In this document: positions 41,846-52,014 of the stretch, piece by piece
Numbering within the stretch: position 1 is the first letter of the stretch
Layout: every line of letters starts with the position of its first letter
Origin: Massilia agrisoli
Lineage (GTDB): Bacteria > Pseudomonadota > Gammaproteobacteria > Burkholderiales > Burkholderiaceae_D
DNA length: 64,000 bases
Assembly: GCF_020831365.1 (NCBI RefSeq)
Contig: NZ_JAJHPV010000002.1
Coordinates: forward strand, 124,001 to 188,000
Reading direction: 5' to 3'
The notes under the pieces: generated by a model
Seen by the model: the letters and a program-made list of their open reading frames with translations, nothing else
Database searches by the model: none
What the model was told of the DNA's origin: nothing
Program-made: the position numbers and the translations under genes

Positions 41846-43216
41846 ATGATGGAATTAACGGCAGGTGCGGCCTCGGCCGCGGAAATACTGACAATCGGGC
41901 AAGACGACGCGGATTCGCTGCAGGCGCATTTCCACGCCGGCATCGCCGCCGATGAAATCGAGCAGGTATTCCACCTCAAGCGCGCCCAGCCGACCTTGCA
42001 GGCCTTCACGGCGCTGTTCCATGGCGGCTTCGACGGCGTCTTGATCCGCCTGCTGGTGCTGCGCGAACTGGCTTCCGACACCGCGAGCGCCGGCTTTTCG
42101 CGCTCCGACATCAACCAGAAGCTCGCCTACCTGATCCCCGAAAGCCTGGAAACCGTGCTGGGGCGCCTGCGCTCGCACGGCCTGCTGGCCTGGGATGCGT
42201 CGGCTGCCGTCTACCGCATCACGCCGATGGCGCGCAATGTCCTGTCCGCGCTCGACACCATGCTGTCGATGGGCCAGGCCGATGACGAAGCCGAAATGGG
42301 CTTCCTGCTGTCGCAGGTCGCGGGCGCGCAGGCGGTCGGCGGCGTCACCGTCGAACAACTGAAGCACCTGCTCGGCCGCCTGGTCGACCTGACCGAAGAA
42401 TTCCGCGACGCGATCGCCTCCGGTTCCGAATTCCGCCTGCGTACCTCGCAGGCCAAGTGGCATATGGCTTGCGACTGGGTCGAGAAGGGGTCCGAGATCC
42501 TGCGCGCGATCACCTCCGACGAGCGCGCCGATTCGGCCACCCACAAGGCGGCCCAGGCGATCGGCCGCGCCCAGAGCGCGTTGCTGAACATGCAGGGCAT
42601 GTTCTCGCGCGCGCTCAACCAGATCGAGCGCCAGCGCGTGCACCTCGGCCAGTCCGGCCTGTCGACCACCGACGTCAAGCGCTGGCTGCTGGCGCACGAC
42701 GACCTGTCGTCGCTGGCCGCGGGCGCGATCGACCGCCCGGTGGTGCCGCTGTTCGGCACCCCGGCCGAGATGATCGACGTCGCCGAAACCGAACTGCTCG
42801 CCGAACGCAGCCTTGTGGCCGGCCCGGCCGGCCTGCCGGAAGGCCAGGATGCGCCGCTAACCGTCAACGATGCGCCGGCCATCCAGGTCGAACTCGATGA
42901 CTGGCTGGCGCGCCTGTCCGACTTTGCCAACCTGGGCAACTTCCCCAGCTTCTCGGAAGAGGGGCCGAAATCGGTGCCGATCCAGGATTCGCTGCTGCCG
43001 GCCAGCTTTGCCGTCGCGTCCTACCGCGCCTCGATGCTGCCGCTGCTGGGCGACGCTGCCGAGGCCAGCCTGCAGGGCGCCACCGCGCAGCTGGCGCGCC
43101 TGCCCGTGACCTTCACCCCGACCGACGAAATGGTGCAGCTGGACGATCCGCACGTCGCCGCCATCTCGATTGCGACCCTCTCACTCGACCTCGAAAGCGG
43201 CCCGCTTGATGAATGA
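41846..43216 (+). CDS. MksF-like kleisin subunit of an SMC condensin
   Basis: 456 residues. An N-terminal winged helix is seen at about 65-135 (FSRSDINQKLAYLIPESLETVLGRL..YRITPMARNVL), then a long helical middle (about 160-290) and an acidic Leu/Pro-rich C-terminal part. Size and layout match the MukF/MksF/JetA kleisins, which bridge the heads of the SMC dimer. Direct sequence recognition is weak; the call rests on position and architecture. Its stop overlaps the next start by 8 bp (ATGAATGA). No strong ribosome site; the protein starts MMEL and ATG 41849 is possible. Confidence 0.72.
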   Translation: MMELTAGAASAAEILTIGQDDADSLQAHFHAGIAADEIEQVFHLKRAQPTLQAFTALFHGGFDGVLIRLLVLRELASDTASAGFSRSDINQKLAYLIPESLETVLGRLRSHGLLAWDASAAVYRITPMARNVLSALDTMLSMGQADDEAEMGFLLSQVAGAQAVGGVTVEQLKHLLGRLVDLTEEFRDAIASGSEFRLRTSQAKWHMACDWVEKGSEILRAITSDERADSATHKAAQAIGRAQSALLNMQGMFSRALNQIERQRVHLGQSGLSTTDVKRWLLAHDDLSSLAAGAIDRPVVPLFGTPAEMIDVAETELLAERSLVAGPAGLPEGQDAPLTVNDAPAIQVELDDWLARLSDFANLGNFPSFSEEGPKSVPIQDSLLPASFAVASYRASMLPLLGDAAEASLQGATAQLARLPVTFTPTDEMVQLDDPHVAAISIATLSLDLESGPLDE

Positions 43217-43949
43217 CGACTCCCAAATCCTGATTGCGCGCCTGCTGACGCACCAGACCCTGCGCCGCGACGACAAGATGGTCAAGCGCGTGCTGTCGGA
43301 CGAACAGTTCCGCGCCGAAGTCGACAAGCGCCTGCTCGAATCGGGACTGAAGCTGCTCGATAACGTCTATGCCGACCATGTCACGCTGGCGCTGCACCGC
43401 GCGGTGGAACCGAAGATCTTCGGCGCCAAGGACATCTGGCAGAACAATAATTTCGGCCTGACCCGCGACGGCGTGGCGCTGCTGGTGGTGCTGTGGGCGC
43501 AGATCATCCTGCCCAAGCGCGAACGCCAGGAGACCCACCAGAGCGCCGACGACGACCAGACCGACCTGTTTGGCAAGGAAAAGCCGATGCCGCGCGCCGA
43601 AGATACCTCGATCGGCATCTCGTACACCGCGCTGCTGGCGGACTTCGGCGAAAAGCTGGGCAAGAAGACGCGCATGGACATGAACCTCGGCACGCTGTCG
43701 AAGCTGGGCTTCATCGAACGGCGCGGCGACGTGATCCTCGAAGGCCCGCTGCTCGACCTGATGATGGACACCGACGTGCTCAAGGAGCGCATCATCAACG
43801 GCGCGCTGGCCGACGTGTTCAAGCGCGCGCCGCTGGCGGTGGCGCCAGCGCGGCGCGCCCCGGCCGGGGAGGTGGCTGTCGAAGAAGCCGCCATCGACGA
43901 GCCTGACCCTCACACCGATGCGCCCGACGCCATCGACACCCCAACCTGA
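43209..43949 (+). CDS. MksE-like KITE subunit of an SMC condensin
   Basis: 246 residues. Tandem winged-helix character: LIARLLTHQTLRR at the N-terminus, GLTRDGVALLVVLWAQIILPKRE in the middle, and LGTLSKLGFIERRGDVILEGPLLDLMM as a clear wHTH wing. The last 40 residues are a disordered acidic/Ala tail. Position between kleisin-like and SMC-like genes and length match MukE/MksE/JetB, which bind the kleisin. It overlaps the upstream gene by 8 bp and ends 9 bp before the SMC gene, so the three subunits are co-translated. Confidence 0.72.
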   Translation: MNDDSQILIARLLTHQTLRRDDKMVKRVLSDEQFRAEVDKRLLESGLKLLDNVYADHVTLALHRAVEPKIFGAKDIWQNNNFGLTRDGVALLVVLWAQIILPKRERQETHQSADDDQTDLFGKEKPMPRAEDTSIGISYTALLADFGEKLGKKTRMDMNLGTLSKLGFIERRGDVILEGPLLDLMMDTDVLKERIINGALADVFKRAPLAVAPARRAPAGEVAVEEAAIDEPDPHTDAPDAIDTPT

Positions 43950-43958
43950 GGCTGATCC

Positions 43959-46787
43959 ATGTTCCACATCAAATCACTAGAACTGGTCCATTGGGATTAC
44001 TGGCAGCGGATCAAGAACATCCCGCTGGACGCGAAGATCATCACCATCGCAGGCCAGAACGGCTCGGGCAAAACCACTTTGCTGGACGCGCTGCGCACCC
44101 TGTTCGGCCTTGATTGCTCGATGGGCCGCACCTACAAGCACTACGCGCGCCACTCCGGCCAGCAGACCGCGTGGATCCGCGCGGTGGTCGACAACCAGGC
44201 AGTCGGACGCCAGCTGTCGAACCGCCCGTTCCGCAGCTCCGGCTTTTTCAGCGACGATGAAGTGACGCTGTTCTGCCAGATCCAGAAGAATGGCGGCGAC
44301 TGGAAGCGCCAGTACCTGATGCGCCCCGGGAACGTGCAGATCGAGGAAGTAACCGAGGCGACCGACTGGCTCGGCGTCGAGAACTACCGCAAGCGCCTGG
44401 CCAACGCGGGCCTGTCGCCGGCGATGGCCAAAGTACTGGCGCTCGAACAGGGCGAAACCGACAAGCTGTGCGAATACGCGCCGCGCCAGCTGCTCGACCT
44501 GGTGTTCCAGGTCTTCGGCGACAAGGAAGTGCTGGACGCTTACGACGAGGCCAAGCGCCACCAGCGCGACACCGAGACGGAACTGAAGCGTTTCGAATCC
44601 GAGCTGGAAGCCTCGCGCACCAACCTGGAAGGCCTGCGCCTGCGCGTGGCCAACTACCGCCAGTGGGAAGACCTGCACAAGGAACGCCGCAACCTGCTCG
44701 AAGAAGTGCTGCCAAGCCTGCAGTACCACGAAGCGCGCGAGAAGGCCGCCTCGGTCAGCAAATCGCTGCGTGACGCGCGCCGTCCGCTGGCGCAGGCCGA
44801 TTCGCAGCTGACCGAAAAGCGCAATGCGGTCGCCGCGCAGGCGCGCGCCCTGACCGACGCACAGCAGCAGGAAACGCTGCTGGAGCAGGAGGCAGCCGCA
44901 TTGGCCAGCCGCCTGACCCAGCTTAACGGCAAGCTCAAGCCGCTCGACAGCCTGATCGAACAGCGCGACCGCCTGCAGAAGCTGGCGGCGGACGCCGGCG
45001 CGGACATCGCCGAAGTCGCGTCCCAGCTGGAAGCCAAGGAAGCCGAACTGGCGCGCCAGAAGCAGGCGCGCGAGGCCATCTCGGCGCGCATCGCCTCCGA
45101 AATGTCGACCATCTCCGCCTTGCAGGGCAAGACCGCGATGCCGGAGCCGGAAGCGGTACGCGGCATGCGCCGCGCCCTGCGCGACGCCGGCATCCCGCAT
45201 GCGATGCTGTCCGATATCGTCGAGGTGACTGACGCCAAGTGGCAGGGCGCCGTCGAAGGCGTGCTGGGCGGCTATGCATCGGTGGTGCTGCTGGAGCGCG
45301 CCAAGGACGCTGCCGCCGCGTACCGCCTGGCGGAGAAGGAGCGCTACCGCCACTTTATCGTGCCGGAATGCGTCGAAGCGCCGCAGTCGAAGGACGACAG
45401 CCTGCTGTCGGTGGTGCGCTTCTCCGCGCCGGCGCCGTCATGGCTGATCGACCAGTTGTCGCGCATCAGCCGGGTCGACTCGGTCGACGAAGGCTTCCGC
45501 CTGTCGAAAGACGAAGAGTGGATCACGCCGGACGCCTACCACCGCGAACGCCGCGGCGGCCGCTCGCTGTTCGTGGAAGCCTCGCGCTACCGCTTCGGCC
45601 AGGCCGGCCGCACCCAGCGCATGGAAGCGATCCAGAAGTCGCTGCCCGCGCTGGAAGCACAGGAAGATACGCTGACGCTGGCAATCAGCAAGCTGGCCTC
45701 GGAAGTGGGCGCGCTCAAGGGCCGCATCGCCGGCGTCGACGCCGCCAAGGAACTGGCCGCGCGCCAGGCCGAGTTCGAGGAAGCATTGCGCAGCATCGAA
45801 CCGCTTAAGGCCGAGCGCCTTGAAGTCGGTTCGCGCCTGGGCGAGCTGCAGTCGCTGACCAAGGCGGCCACCGTAACGCGCACCCGCGCCGACACCACCT
45901 GGCAGAACGCGCGCATGGCATTGTCGGAAGCGGAAGCGGGCCTGCGCCTTGGCCACCGCCGCCAGATCGAGCAACGCGCCGAGCACGCGCAGGCGCTGCT
46001 GGAGCTGCGCCGCAACTGGCGCCACCTGCCGAAAAGCTGGCGCCGCGCCGCGCGCCGCGCGTCCCTGGTGTCCGAGCACCAGAACTCGCACCAGGTCGAC
46101 CTGCGCGTCACTTCGCTCCAGCATTCGCTGGCGCGCGACGACTGGGAGCTCGACGCCACCGTGATCGACCAGTACCAGCGCCTGAACGACCAGCTGCATG
46201 GCCGCCAGTCCGAGACCGACGAGCGGCGCTACCAGAACAACCGCGCGATCGAAGCGACCGCCAACGCGCGCGGCGCCTACATCGAGCGGCTGCGCTACAC
46301 CATCAAGACCTACAGCAAGAACATCAGGGAACTGGGCGAGCTGGCGGGTATCGACGTGCATGCCGACCCGGTGCGGCTGGAGAACGACGACGTGCAGCTG
46401 TCGCAGGCTGGCCTGCACGTGCGCTTCAAGTTCGACGGCAAGGACCAGATCGGCATGAACGACGGCGAAGCGTCGGGCGGCCAGCAGGTGATGAAGTCGC
46501 TGGTGCTGCTGATCGGATTGCTAAAGTCCGAGGAAGGGTCGGGCGGCTTCGTGTTCATCGACGAACCGTTTGCCCACCTCGACATCCGCAACATCCAGCT
46601 GGTCGGCGAGTTCCTCAAGAACACCGAGGCGCAGTACCTGATGACGACGCCGCTGACGCACAACACCGACGTCTACGATCCATCCGAGCTGACCCTCATC
46701 ACCAGCAAAAAGAAGAAGGACACGCCGTGGGCGCAGCCGATCTTCGTGCTGCAGCGCCGTACCCTGGAAGCAAAAGCGGCTGCATAA
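43959..46787 (+). CDS. MksB-like SMC ATPase
   Basis: 942 residues. Head-coil-hinge-coil-head SMC layout: Walker A GQNGSGKT at 32-39; coiled coils at about 195-390 and 540-800; a hinge-like block at about 395-520 (MLSDIVEVTDAKWQGAVEGVLGG); ABC signature SGGQQ at 839-843; Walker B VFIDEP with D868/E869 and a D-loop HLDIRNI. It is much shorter than MukB (about 1480) and somewhat shorter than typical JetC, as expected for MksB. It should form an ATP-driven DNA-loop-extruding dimer with the two upstream subunits. No MksG/JetD nuclease gene follows. A terminator lies right after. Confidence 0.82.
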   Translation: MFHIKSLELVHWDYWQRIKNIPLDAKIITIAGQNGSGKTTLLDALRTLFGLDCSMGRTYKHYARHSGQQTAWIRAVVDNQAVGRQLSNRPFRSSGFFSDDEVTLFCQIQKNGGDWKRQYLMRPGNVQIEEVTEATDWLGVENYRKRLANAGLSPAMAKVLALEQGETDKLCEYAPRQLLDLVFQVFGDKEVLDAYDEAKRHQRDTETELKRFESELEASRTNLEGLRLRVANYRQWEDLHKERRNLLEEVLPSLQYHEAREKAASVSKSLRDARRPLAQADSQLTEKRNAVAAQARALTDAQQQETLLEQEAAALASRLTQLNGKLKPLDSLIEQRDRLQKLAADAGADIAEVASQLEAKEAELARQKQAREAISARIASEMSTISALQGKTAMPEPEAVRGMRRALRDAGIPHAMLSDIVEVTDAKWQGAVEGVLGGYASVVLLERAKDAAAAYRLAEKERYRHFIVPECVEAPQSKDDSLLSVVRFSAPAPSWLIDQLSRISRVDSVDEGFRLSKDEEWITPDAYHRERRGGRSLFVEASRYRFGQAGRTQRMEAIQKSLPALEAQEDTLTLAISKLASEVGALKGRIAGVDAAKELAARQAEFEEALRSIEPLKAERLEVGSRLGELQSLTKAATVTRTRADTTWQNARMALSEAEAGLRLGHRRQIEQRAEHAQALLELRRNWRHLPKSWRRAARRASLVSEHQNSHQVDLRVTSLQHSLARDDWELDATVIDQYQRLNDQLHGRQSETDERRYQNNRAIEATANARGAYIERLRYTIKTYSKNIRELGELAGIDVHADPVRLENDDVQLSQAGLHVRFKFDGKDQIGMNDGEASGGQQVMKSLVLLIGLLKSEEGSGGFVFIDEPFAHLDIRNIQLVGEFLKNTEAQYLMTTPLTHNTDVYDPSELTLITSKKKKDTPWAQPIFVLQRRTLEAKAAA

Positions 46788-46809
46788 AGCAGCCGCACGG
46801 TCCCGCCAA

Positions 46810-46845
46810 GCCGTCGCCAGCTTAATCGTTGGCGGCGGCTTTTTT
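46810..46845 (+). terminator. Rho-independent terminator after the condensin operon
   Basis: GCCGTCGCCA (46810-46819) pairs with TGGCGGCGGC (46830-46839) with one mismatch, followed by six T residues (46840-46845). It terminates the plus-strand operon, 22 bp after the SMC stop. The T-run lies inside the last codons of the convergent CcdC-like gene. Confidence 0.75.
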
Positions 46846-47337
46846 CATGGCGTAGCGCCAGCGCAGCATGCCGGCCGAGTAGGCGCCGAAGTAGCCGGCG
46901 AAGACGCCCAGGCAGATCAGGGTCAGCGGGCTGTCCGTAAAGCGCGGCAGCGTGTTGGCGGTGCCCTGGTTGACGAAGATCTCGAGGCCGACATAGATGA
47001 TGCGGCCGACGAACAGCATCGCCACCAGCATGCCGAGGCGCGCATTGGGCGTGAAGAAGTAGCCCTCAGGCGTGACTTCGTAGCGCGTCTTGCGCAGGCC
47101 CCAGACGGCGTAGGCGATGCCCGCCGCCGTGCCGACCGCCAGCCAGCCGATCGAGGCCGGTTGCTGGACCACCAGTTCGGAACCGGGCACCAGCACCATC
47201 GCGGTGAACACCGCCAGGCCGGTCCAGTGGCGCGACATGACCGACTGCTGGCGCGCCATCATGCGCTTCAGGCGCGCATACACGCGCCACATCAGCAGCG
47301 GAACCAGGATGAGCAGGGCGATAGTCTGAATGTTCAT
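46822..47337 (-). CDS. CcdC-like (DUF1453-type) integral membrane protein
   Basis: 171 residues, four or five membrane segments: MNIQTIALLILVPLLMWRVYARLKRMM at the N-terminus, then hydrophobic stretches at about 42-56, 63-80, 98-118 and 138-158. The RYEVTPEGYFFTPN loop resembles CcdC/DUF1453 proteins. CcdC was named for cytochrome c biogenesis in Bacillus, but no ccd genes are here. It is a single gene between two convergent neighbours, with the condensin terminator at its end. Function unknown. Confidence 0.65.
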   Translation of the reverse strand: MNIQTIALLILVPLLMWRVYARLKRMMARQQSVMSRHWTGLAVFTAMVLVPGSELVVQQPASIGWLAVGTAAGIAYAVWGLRKTRYEVTPEGYFFTPNARLGMLVAMLFVGRIIYVGLEIFVNQGTANTLPRFTDSPLTLICLGVFAGYFGAYSAGMLRWRYAMKKAAAND

Positions 47338-47449
47338 GGAGTCTGAAAGTTATAAAGAGCGGCAATTGTAAACCACCGCTGCGTACCGTACGCCCACCCG
47401 TCGCAGCCCATGGTAACGTCATAATTTAATGACAATCGAGGACCCGAAC

Positions 47450-47614
47450 ATGAACCTTGCCGCCATCGAAGCCCACCGCGCCCCGGAGCCGCCCGGCCCC
47501 ATCGACGAACCGACGCCCGAGCCGTTCGACAATCCGCATCCGCACCATCCGCCGGTGCAGACGCCGCAGAACGAAGACCCGGTACCTGACCACAATCCCA
47601 AGGTCCTGCATTAA
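47450..47614 (+). CDS. 54-residue proline-rich miniprotein
   Basis: MNLAAIEAHRAPEPPGPIDE.. then a stretch almost entirely Pro, Glu, Asp, His and Asn (EPTPEPFDNPHPHHPPVQTP). No signal peptide or membrane segment; certainly disordered. A GAGGA ribosome site at 47438-47442 selects ATG 47450, although an ATG at 47429 is in frame. Its stop overlaps the tamB stop by 4 bp. The good ribosome site argues for real translation. Histidines could bind metal, but that is conjecture. Confidence 0.55.
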   Translation: MNLAAIEAHRAPEPPGPIDEPTPEPFDNPHPHHPPVQTPQNEDPVPDHNPKVLH

Positions 47615-50600
47615 TCGAAGGCCCACGAATACAGCACGTCCAGGGCGGTGTTGGTACCGGTCTGGAACTGCAGGGTCACGCGCGGGTTGAGCTTGTAGCG
47701 GATACGCACCAGGCTCGATGCCGAGGTCGCGCCCTGCTCGAAGCTCAGGTAGGCGCGCGAGGACAGCCGCTTGCCGATCGTGACCACGGTGCTTTCCAGC
47801 CCCTTGGCCTGGGAGACGCCCAGTTCGTCCACGCCCAGCGAATCCTTGAGGCGCGACTGGAATCCGCCGCTGCCGCCCGAGCCGCCCAGCAAGGCGCCTG
47901 CGGCAGCGCTCAGCAGGCCCGCCTCGTTACCCGAAACGCCTTCCATGCCGTGGCCGAGCACCAGCCATGACAGCTTTTCGCTGTCGGGCACCGATGGCGT
48001 GGACACCAGCTTCGCCACCGGGGCGAGCGCCGTGCCGCGTACCTCCACACCCGCCTCCACATTGGTCTCGGACAGCTGCTCGCCCTCCGGCCGCTTGCGC
48101 ACGGCGCGGATGTTCAGGGCCGGGTTGTCGTAACGCCCGCTGAAGGTCAGGATGCCGCGCTCGATGGCCAGCTTCTGGCCGTAGGCGGCATAGGTGCCGT
48201 TAACCGCGCGGATGGTGCCGTTGACCCGCGGCGCCCGGTTGTCGCCGGTGCGCACCCGCACGGTGCCGGCCAGTTCGGCGTCGGCGCCCATGCCGCGCAG
48301 GCGGAACGCGTCGCCCATGTCGATCTCGACGTCCGCTTCCAGCGGGATGGCGGCTTTCTCGCGCGCCTTGGCGGCTGCGCTGGTGCGGCCCAGCACGATC
48401 ACGTCGTCCGACATGGTAGGGCGGCCTTGCGGCGCCAGTTCCACCAGTGCGCGGTCGACGCGGAACTTGCCGTCGACATTGAAGCTGGTTGCGGTGCGGT
48501 TGACCGTACCGGTGCCGGTAACGACCACGGTGCGGTCGGGCCGCGACAGCGCTTCGAGCTTGTTGGCCACCAGCTTGAGCTGCATGGTGGCTTCGCCGCC
48601 GGCGAAACGGATCGCGCCGTCGGCCACCGCATTGCCCTGCACGCCGTCGAAGCTCAGGCGCTGCAGCAGCATCTGGTCGCCCGCCAGCTGGGCGCGCAGC
48701 TGGCCGTTGCGCAGCCTGACTCCCTGCTCGGGCCAGCGCACGGCCAGGTTGTCGCCGCTGACCGTGCCGTTCAGGGTCGGCGAGCCAATGGTGCCCGCGC
48801 CCGTGACCGCGAGCTTCATCGCGCCGTTCAGTTCCAGCCCCGGCTGGGCCAGCAGGGGAGCCATCCAGGCGATCGAGGCCATGTCGGCATTGGCCGACAG
48901 CCGCAGCGGGCTGCCGGTGCCGAGCCGGCCATTGAGCAGCTGGGTGGTGGCGTCGATGCGCGCAACGCCAGCCTTGGCGCCGTCGACATTGACCCGGGTG
49001 CGCAGAGCGCCGCCGGCGACATCGGCGCGCAGGTCGAGCGTGCGCAGGCCAAGCACCACAGGCACCTGCGAGCCGACAATCAGGTCGCCGCGTTCGCGGA
49101 ATACGTGGACCATGCCGGCCAGTTGCGGCGCGCCGCCCGCCGCGCCCGCGGCCTGCAGGTCGAGCCCCCATTCGCCGCCGAGCGCAAGGTCGCCGCGCAT
49201 GTTGTCCTGCAGCGCGGGCGAGAACTGGGCGAGGTAGCTGAGCGGCACGCCGGTCGCCGTGCCCTTGCTGCTCCAGCGCGAACCGTCCTTGACCAGCGAC
49301 GCGATGTTGATGGTGCCGGCTGGCAGGGCGATGACTGCGCCGTTGAATGCGATCTGCTGCGGCCGCGCCAGGCCCATCGCGCCGGCACCCGGCGCCACGG
49401 CCAGGCGCAGGGGCACCGGCCTGGCGAGCGACATCGCGTAGCGGCCGCGGTTCTGCAGGCTTTCGAGGACGCCGGACCATGCATCGCCGTTCCAGCCGCC
49501 TCTGGCCTGGACCGCGGCGTCGAAGGCCTCGCCGCGCGCGGCAAGGCTGAGGGTGTGCGCGGCGCGGGTGCCGGTGGTTTGCAGTCGCGCGCTGTCGATG
49601 CTGGTGTCGCCGCTGGTGTAGCCGGTGATCTCGACGTTCGATACCATCGGGGTCGCGCCGCCCTGGCGCGCGCCGATGTTGGCGCTGGCGCGCAGCGCCC
49701 TGACCTGGTGGCGGCCCAGCACCTTGACGTTCTGGCCTTCGAGCGCGGCAGTCAGTGCGGGCGCCTGAGCGGTGCCCGACAGCGTGCCCGAACCGCGCAG
49801 CAGGCCGCCGAAGTCGCCCCCCAGCACGGCAAGCTGCGGCGCATCGATGCGCCAGTCGAGCCGGTCCGCCGGGGCGCCGAATTGGCCCTTGGCCGCGATG
49901 ACGTTGGGGCCGACGTGCAGGTCGACGTCGGCGCTGGAAATGCGCTGCGCGCTGCCGCCGAGGCGCGCGTGCCCCCACAGCGGGGCGTTCGACAAGGTCG
50001 ACGGTTCGAGCACGATGCCGGCGCTGCCGCTCCAGTTTTTGGCGAGGCGGCCATTGGCGTCGAACTTGCCGTTGATGCTGCCAGCCAGCGGCGAGCCGAA
50101 GGCGGCGGGGTCGAAGCCGCGCGCGGTGCCGCTGGTCTTGAGGTTGATGTCGCCGGCGGCCAGCCATGCCTCGCCGCTGGCGTGCAGCACGCTGTTGTTG
50201 GCCTTGCCGGCCTTGCGGGCGAAGCCGAGGCCGCGCGCATCGGCCACGAAGGTGGTGCGCGGCGCTTCCATCGTTCCGCTGACGACGCCGTTGGCCGCCA
50301 GCGCGCCGGTAAGGCCTGCGCGCAGGGCCGACAGCTGGCGGGCATCGAGCTTCCACAGCAGGCGTTCGCCCGGTGCGCCAAAGCTGCCGCGCAGGTCGAC
50401 CGTGTTCTGCCCCATGGCGAAGCTGGCGTCCACGCCGGTGACGTGTTCGGCGTCGGCGCTGAACTTGCCTTTGCCGGACAAGGGCTGTCCGAACAGGCGG
50501 CTCGGGCGCAGCGTGAAGTCGGACGACACCCGCAATGCAGGCGAAAGCGCACCGCTGGCGTTGACCAGCGCATTGATGTCGGCGGCAGGAAAGTCGCCCA

Positions 50601-52014
50601 GTGCCGCCGGGTTGAAGTGCACCGCGGTGGCGCCGACCTTGAATTCGCGCTTGCCTTCGAGGCTGGCGCTGCCCGCCAGGTCGAGGTGGCCGCTGCCGGC
50701 CGTCAGCCGCGCGCGTTTGATGTCGAGCACCTGCTTGGCCAGCGTGGCCTGCGCATCGAGGCGCATGCCGCGTTGGGACAACTGGGCGCCGAAGGTCTGG
50801 ATGTCGCCGGTGCTGGCGAGCTGGATGTCGCCGGCGATGGCCGTCGCCTTCATGGTGCTGTACAGGGCCTTCAGGTTGATGCGGTCGGTGTGCAGCTTGA
50901 ACTGCGCGCCGCCGATGCCTTTTTCGTCGGGGCCGCGCTGCACGGCGCCGCCACCGGTAAATTTACCGGCCGCGCCCAGGTCGACCAGCACATCGTCGAT
51001 CTGCATGGCCGCCAGCGTGCCGCCCAGCCGCCCGCGCATCGACAGCAGCGGCAGCAGCTGCTTGTCGAGCGGCCCGACCTTGCCGTCGTTGGCGATGTCG
51101 ACGGCGCCGGAGATGGCCTTGGCCGGGTCGATTTTCGCCTTGACCGCCATCGACAGGTCGGCGGCGGGCAGGGCCGGGTTGAAGAAGCCGGGGTTGATGT
51201 TGCGGCCCTGGAGGTCGAGCGCGCGTAGCGGAACCGGCTCGAACGGCGCCAGCGTGAGCTTCATGTCGCCCACGGCTTTGCCGGCCTGGCCGGCCGCGTT
51301 GACCTGGGTGCTCACCAGGTCGCCGCCGGCGCGCACGGACAGCTGCGCCGGTGTTTGCCCCGCCTTGGCACCGGTCTGGACCAGGGTGGCGGCGGCATCG
51401 AGCTTGAACGGCCGCGTGGATTCAATGCTGCCGCTGGCGGCGGCCTTGCCCCACGGCGTCAGCGCGGTGGCGTCGCGCAGTTCCCACTTTTGCTTGTCGC
51501 CGTTTAATTTGAAGCGCACGTCGTCGATGACGGTTTTGGCGCCTGCGTTATTCATCGTCAGCCTGGCCACGCGCGCGTCGGCGATCGACAAGGTAAACGG
51601 CGGCGCCAGCGACACCGGCATCTTGGCCGGCTCTTCCGATTCGCGCAGGGTGTCGACCTGCACGCTGGCCACGTGCAGCTTGCTGATCGCGATCCCGCTC
51701 GACAGGTACTGCCACGGCGACCAGTCGATATCGAGTTTTTTGGCGGTGATCAGCTGTTCCGGGCTGCGGTAGACCAGGCTGTCCATCTGCATTGCGCCGT
51801 ACAGCGAGCCGCGCACGCCGGTGATGACGATGCTGCCGCCGCTGGCGCTGGCGACCCTCTGCGCGAGCATCTGCAAGGTGGTCTCGCGGCCCAGGTACCA
51901 GTAGGCGCCAGCCAGCAGCACGCCGGTGGCACCGAGGCCAATGGCGACGTAGCGCGGCCAGCGGCGCTTGTGTGGCGCCGGCGCCTGGGGTGGTGTGGTT
52001 TCTTCAGTAGTCAT
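47611..52014 (-). CDS. tamB: TamB, translocation and assembly module subunit
   Basis: 1467 residues. An N-terminal membrane anchor (about 20-38) is followed by a very long repetitive beta-rich region, and the C-terminal DUF490 domain ends in [18 protein letters not shown]. TamB is an AsmA/VPS13-like bridge from the inner membrane to TamA and takes part in outer membrane protein insertion or lipid transfer. Its start overlaps the tamA stop by one base (TGATG). Near the end, [18 protein letters not shown] matches the DUF490 consensus. Long open frames on the opposite strand here are GC artefacts. Confidence 0.93.
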   Translation of the reverse strand: MTTEETTPPQAPAPHKRRWPRYVAIGLGATGVLLAGAYWYLGRETTLQMLAQRVASASGGSIVITGVRGSLYGAMQMDSLVYRSPEQLITAKKLDIDWSPWQYLSSGIAISKLHVASVQVDTLRESEEPAKMPVSLAPPFTLSIADARVARLTMNNAGAKTVIDDVRFKLNGDKQKWELRDATALTPWGKAAASGSIESTRPFKLDAAATLVQTGAKAGQTPAQLSVRAGGDLVSTQVNAAGQAGKAVGDMKLTLAPFEPVPLRALDLQGRNINPGFFNPALPAADLSMAVKAKIDPAKAISGAVDIANDGKVGPLDKQLLPLLSMRGRLGGTLAAMQIDDVLVDLGAAGKFTGGGAVQRGPDEKGIGGAQFKLHTDRINLKALYSTMKATAIAGDIQLASTGDIQTFGAQLSQRGMRLDAQATLAKQVLDIKRARLTAGSGHLDLAGSASLEGKREFKVGATAVHFNPAALGDFPAADINALVNASGALSPALRVSSDFTLRPSRLFGQPLSGKGKFSADAEHVTGVDASFAMGQNTVDLRGSFGAPGERLLWKLDARQLSALRAGLTGALAANGVVSGTMEAPRTTFVADARGLGFARKAGKANNSVLHASGEAWLAAGDINLKTSGTARGFDPAAFGSPLAGSINGKFDANGRLAKNWSGSAGIVLEPSTLSNAPLWGHARLGGSAQRISSADVDLHVGPNVIAAKGQFGAPADRLDWRIDAPQLAVLGGDFGGLLRGSGTLSGTAQAPALTAALEGQNVKVLGRHQVRALRASANIGARQGGATPMVSNVEITGYTSGDTSIDSARLQTTGTRAAHTLSLAARGEAFDAAVQARGGWNGDAWSGVLESLQNRGRYAMSLARPVPLRLAVAPGAGAMGLARPQQIAFNGAVIALPAGTINIASLVKDGSRWSSKGTATGVPLSYLAQFSPALQDNMRGDLALGGEWGLDLQAAGAAGGAPQLAGMVHVFRERGDLIVGSQVPVVLGLRTLDLRADVAGGALRTRVNVDGAKAGVARIDATTQLLNGRLGTGSPLRLSANADMASIAWMAPLLAQPGLELNGAMKLAVTGAGTIGSPTLNGTVSGDNLAVRWPEQGVRLRNGQLRAQLAGDQMLLQRLSFDGVQGNAVADGAIRFAGGEATMQLKLVANKLEALSRPDRTVVVTGTGTVNRTATSFNVDGKFRVDRALVELAPQGRPTMSDDVIVLGRTSAAAKAREKAAIPLEADVEIDMGDAFRLRGMGADAELAGTVRVRTGDNRAPRVNGTIRAVNGTYAAYGQKLAIERGILTFSGRYDNPALNIRAVRKRPEGEQLSETNVEAGVEVRGTALAPVAKLVSTPSVPDSEKLSWLVLGHGMEGVSGNEAGLLSAAAGALLGGSGGSGGFQSRLKDSLGVDELGVSQAKGLESTVVTIGKRLSSRAYLSFEQGATSASSLVRIRYKLNPRVTLQFQTGTNTALDVLYSWAFD

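Noticed and set aside
41846-46787. Wadjet (JetABCD) plasmid-defence system
   Set aside because: The first three components fit in order and size, but no JetD is adjacent and there are no other defence genes nearby; I prefer an MksBEF-type condensin.
48427-51228. A 933-codon open frame antisense to tamB
   Set aside because: The composition is Ala/Gly/Arg/Val with no domain; the reverse-strand TamB has a clear DUF490 end. It is a shadow of third-position GC.
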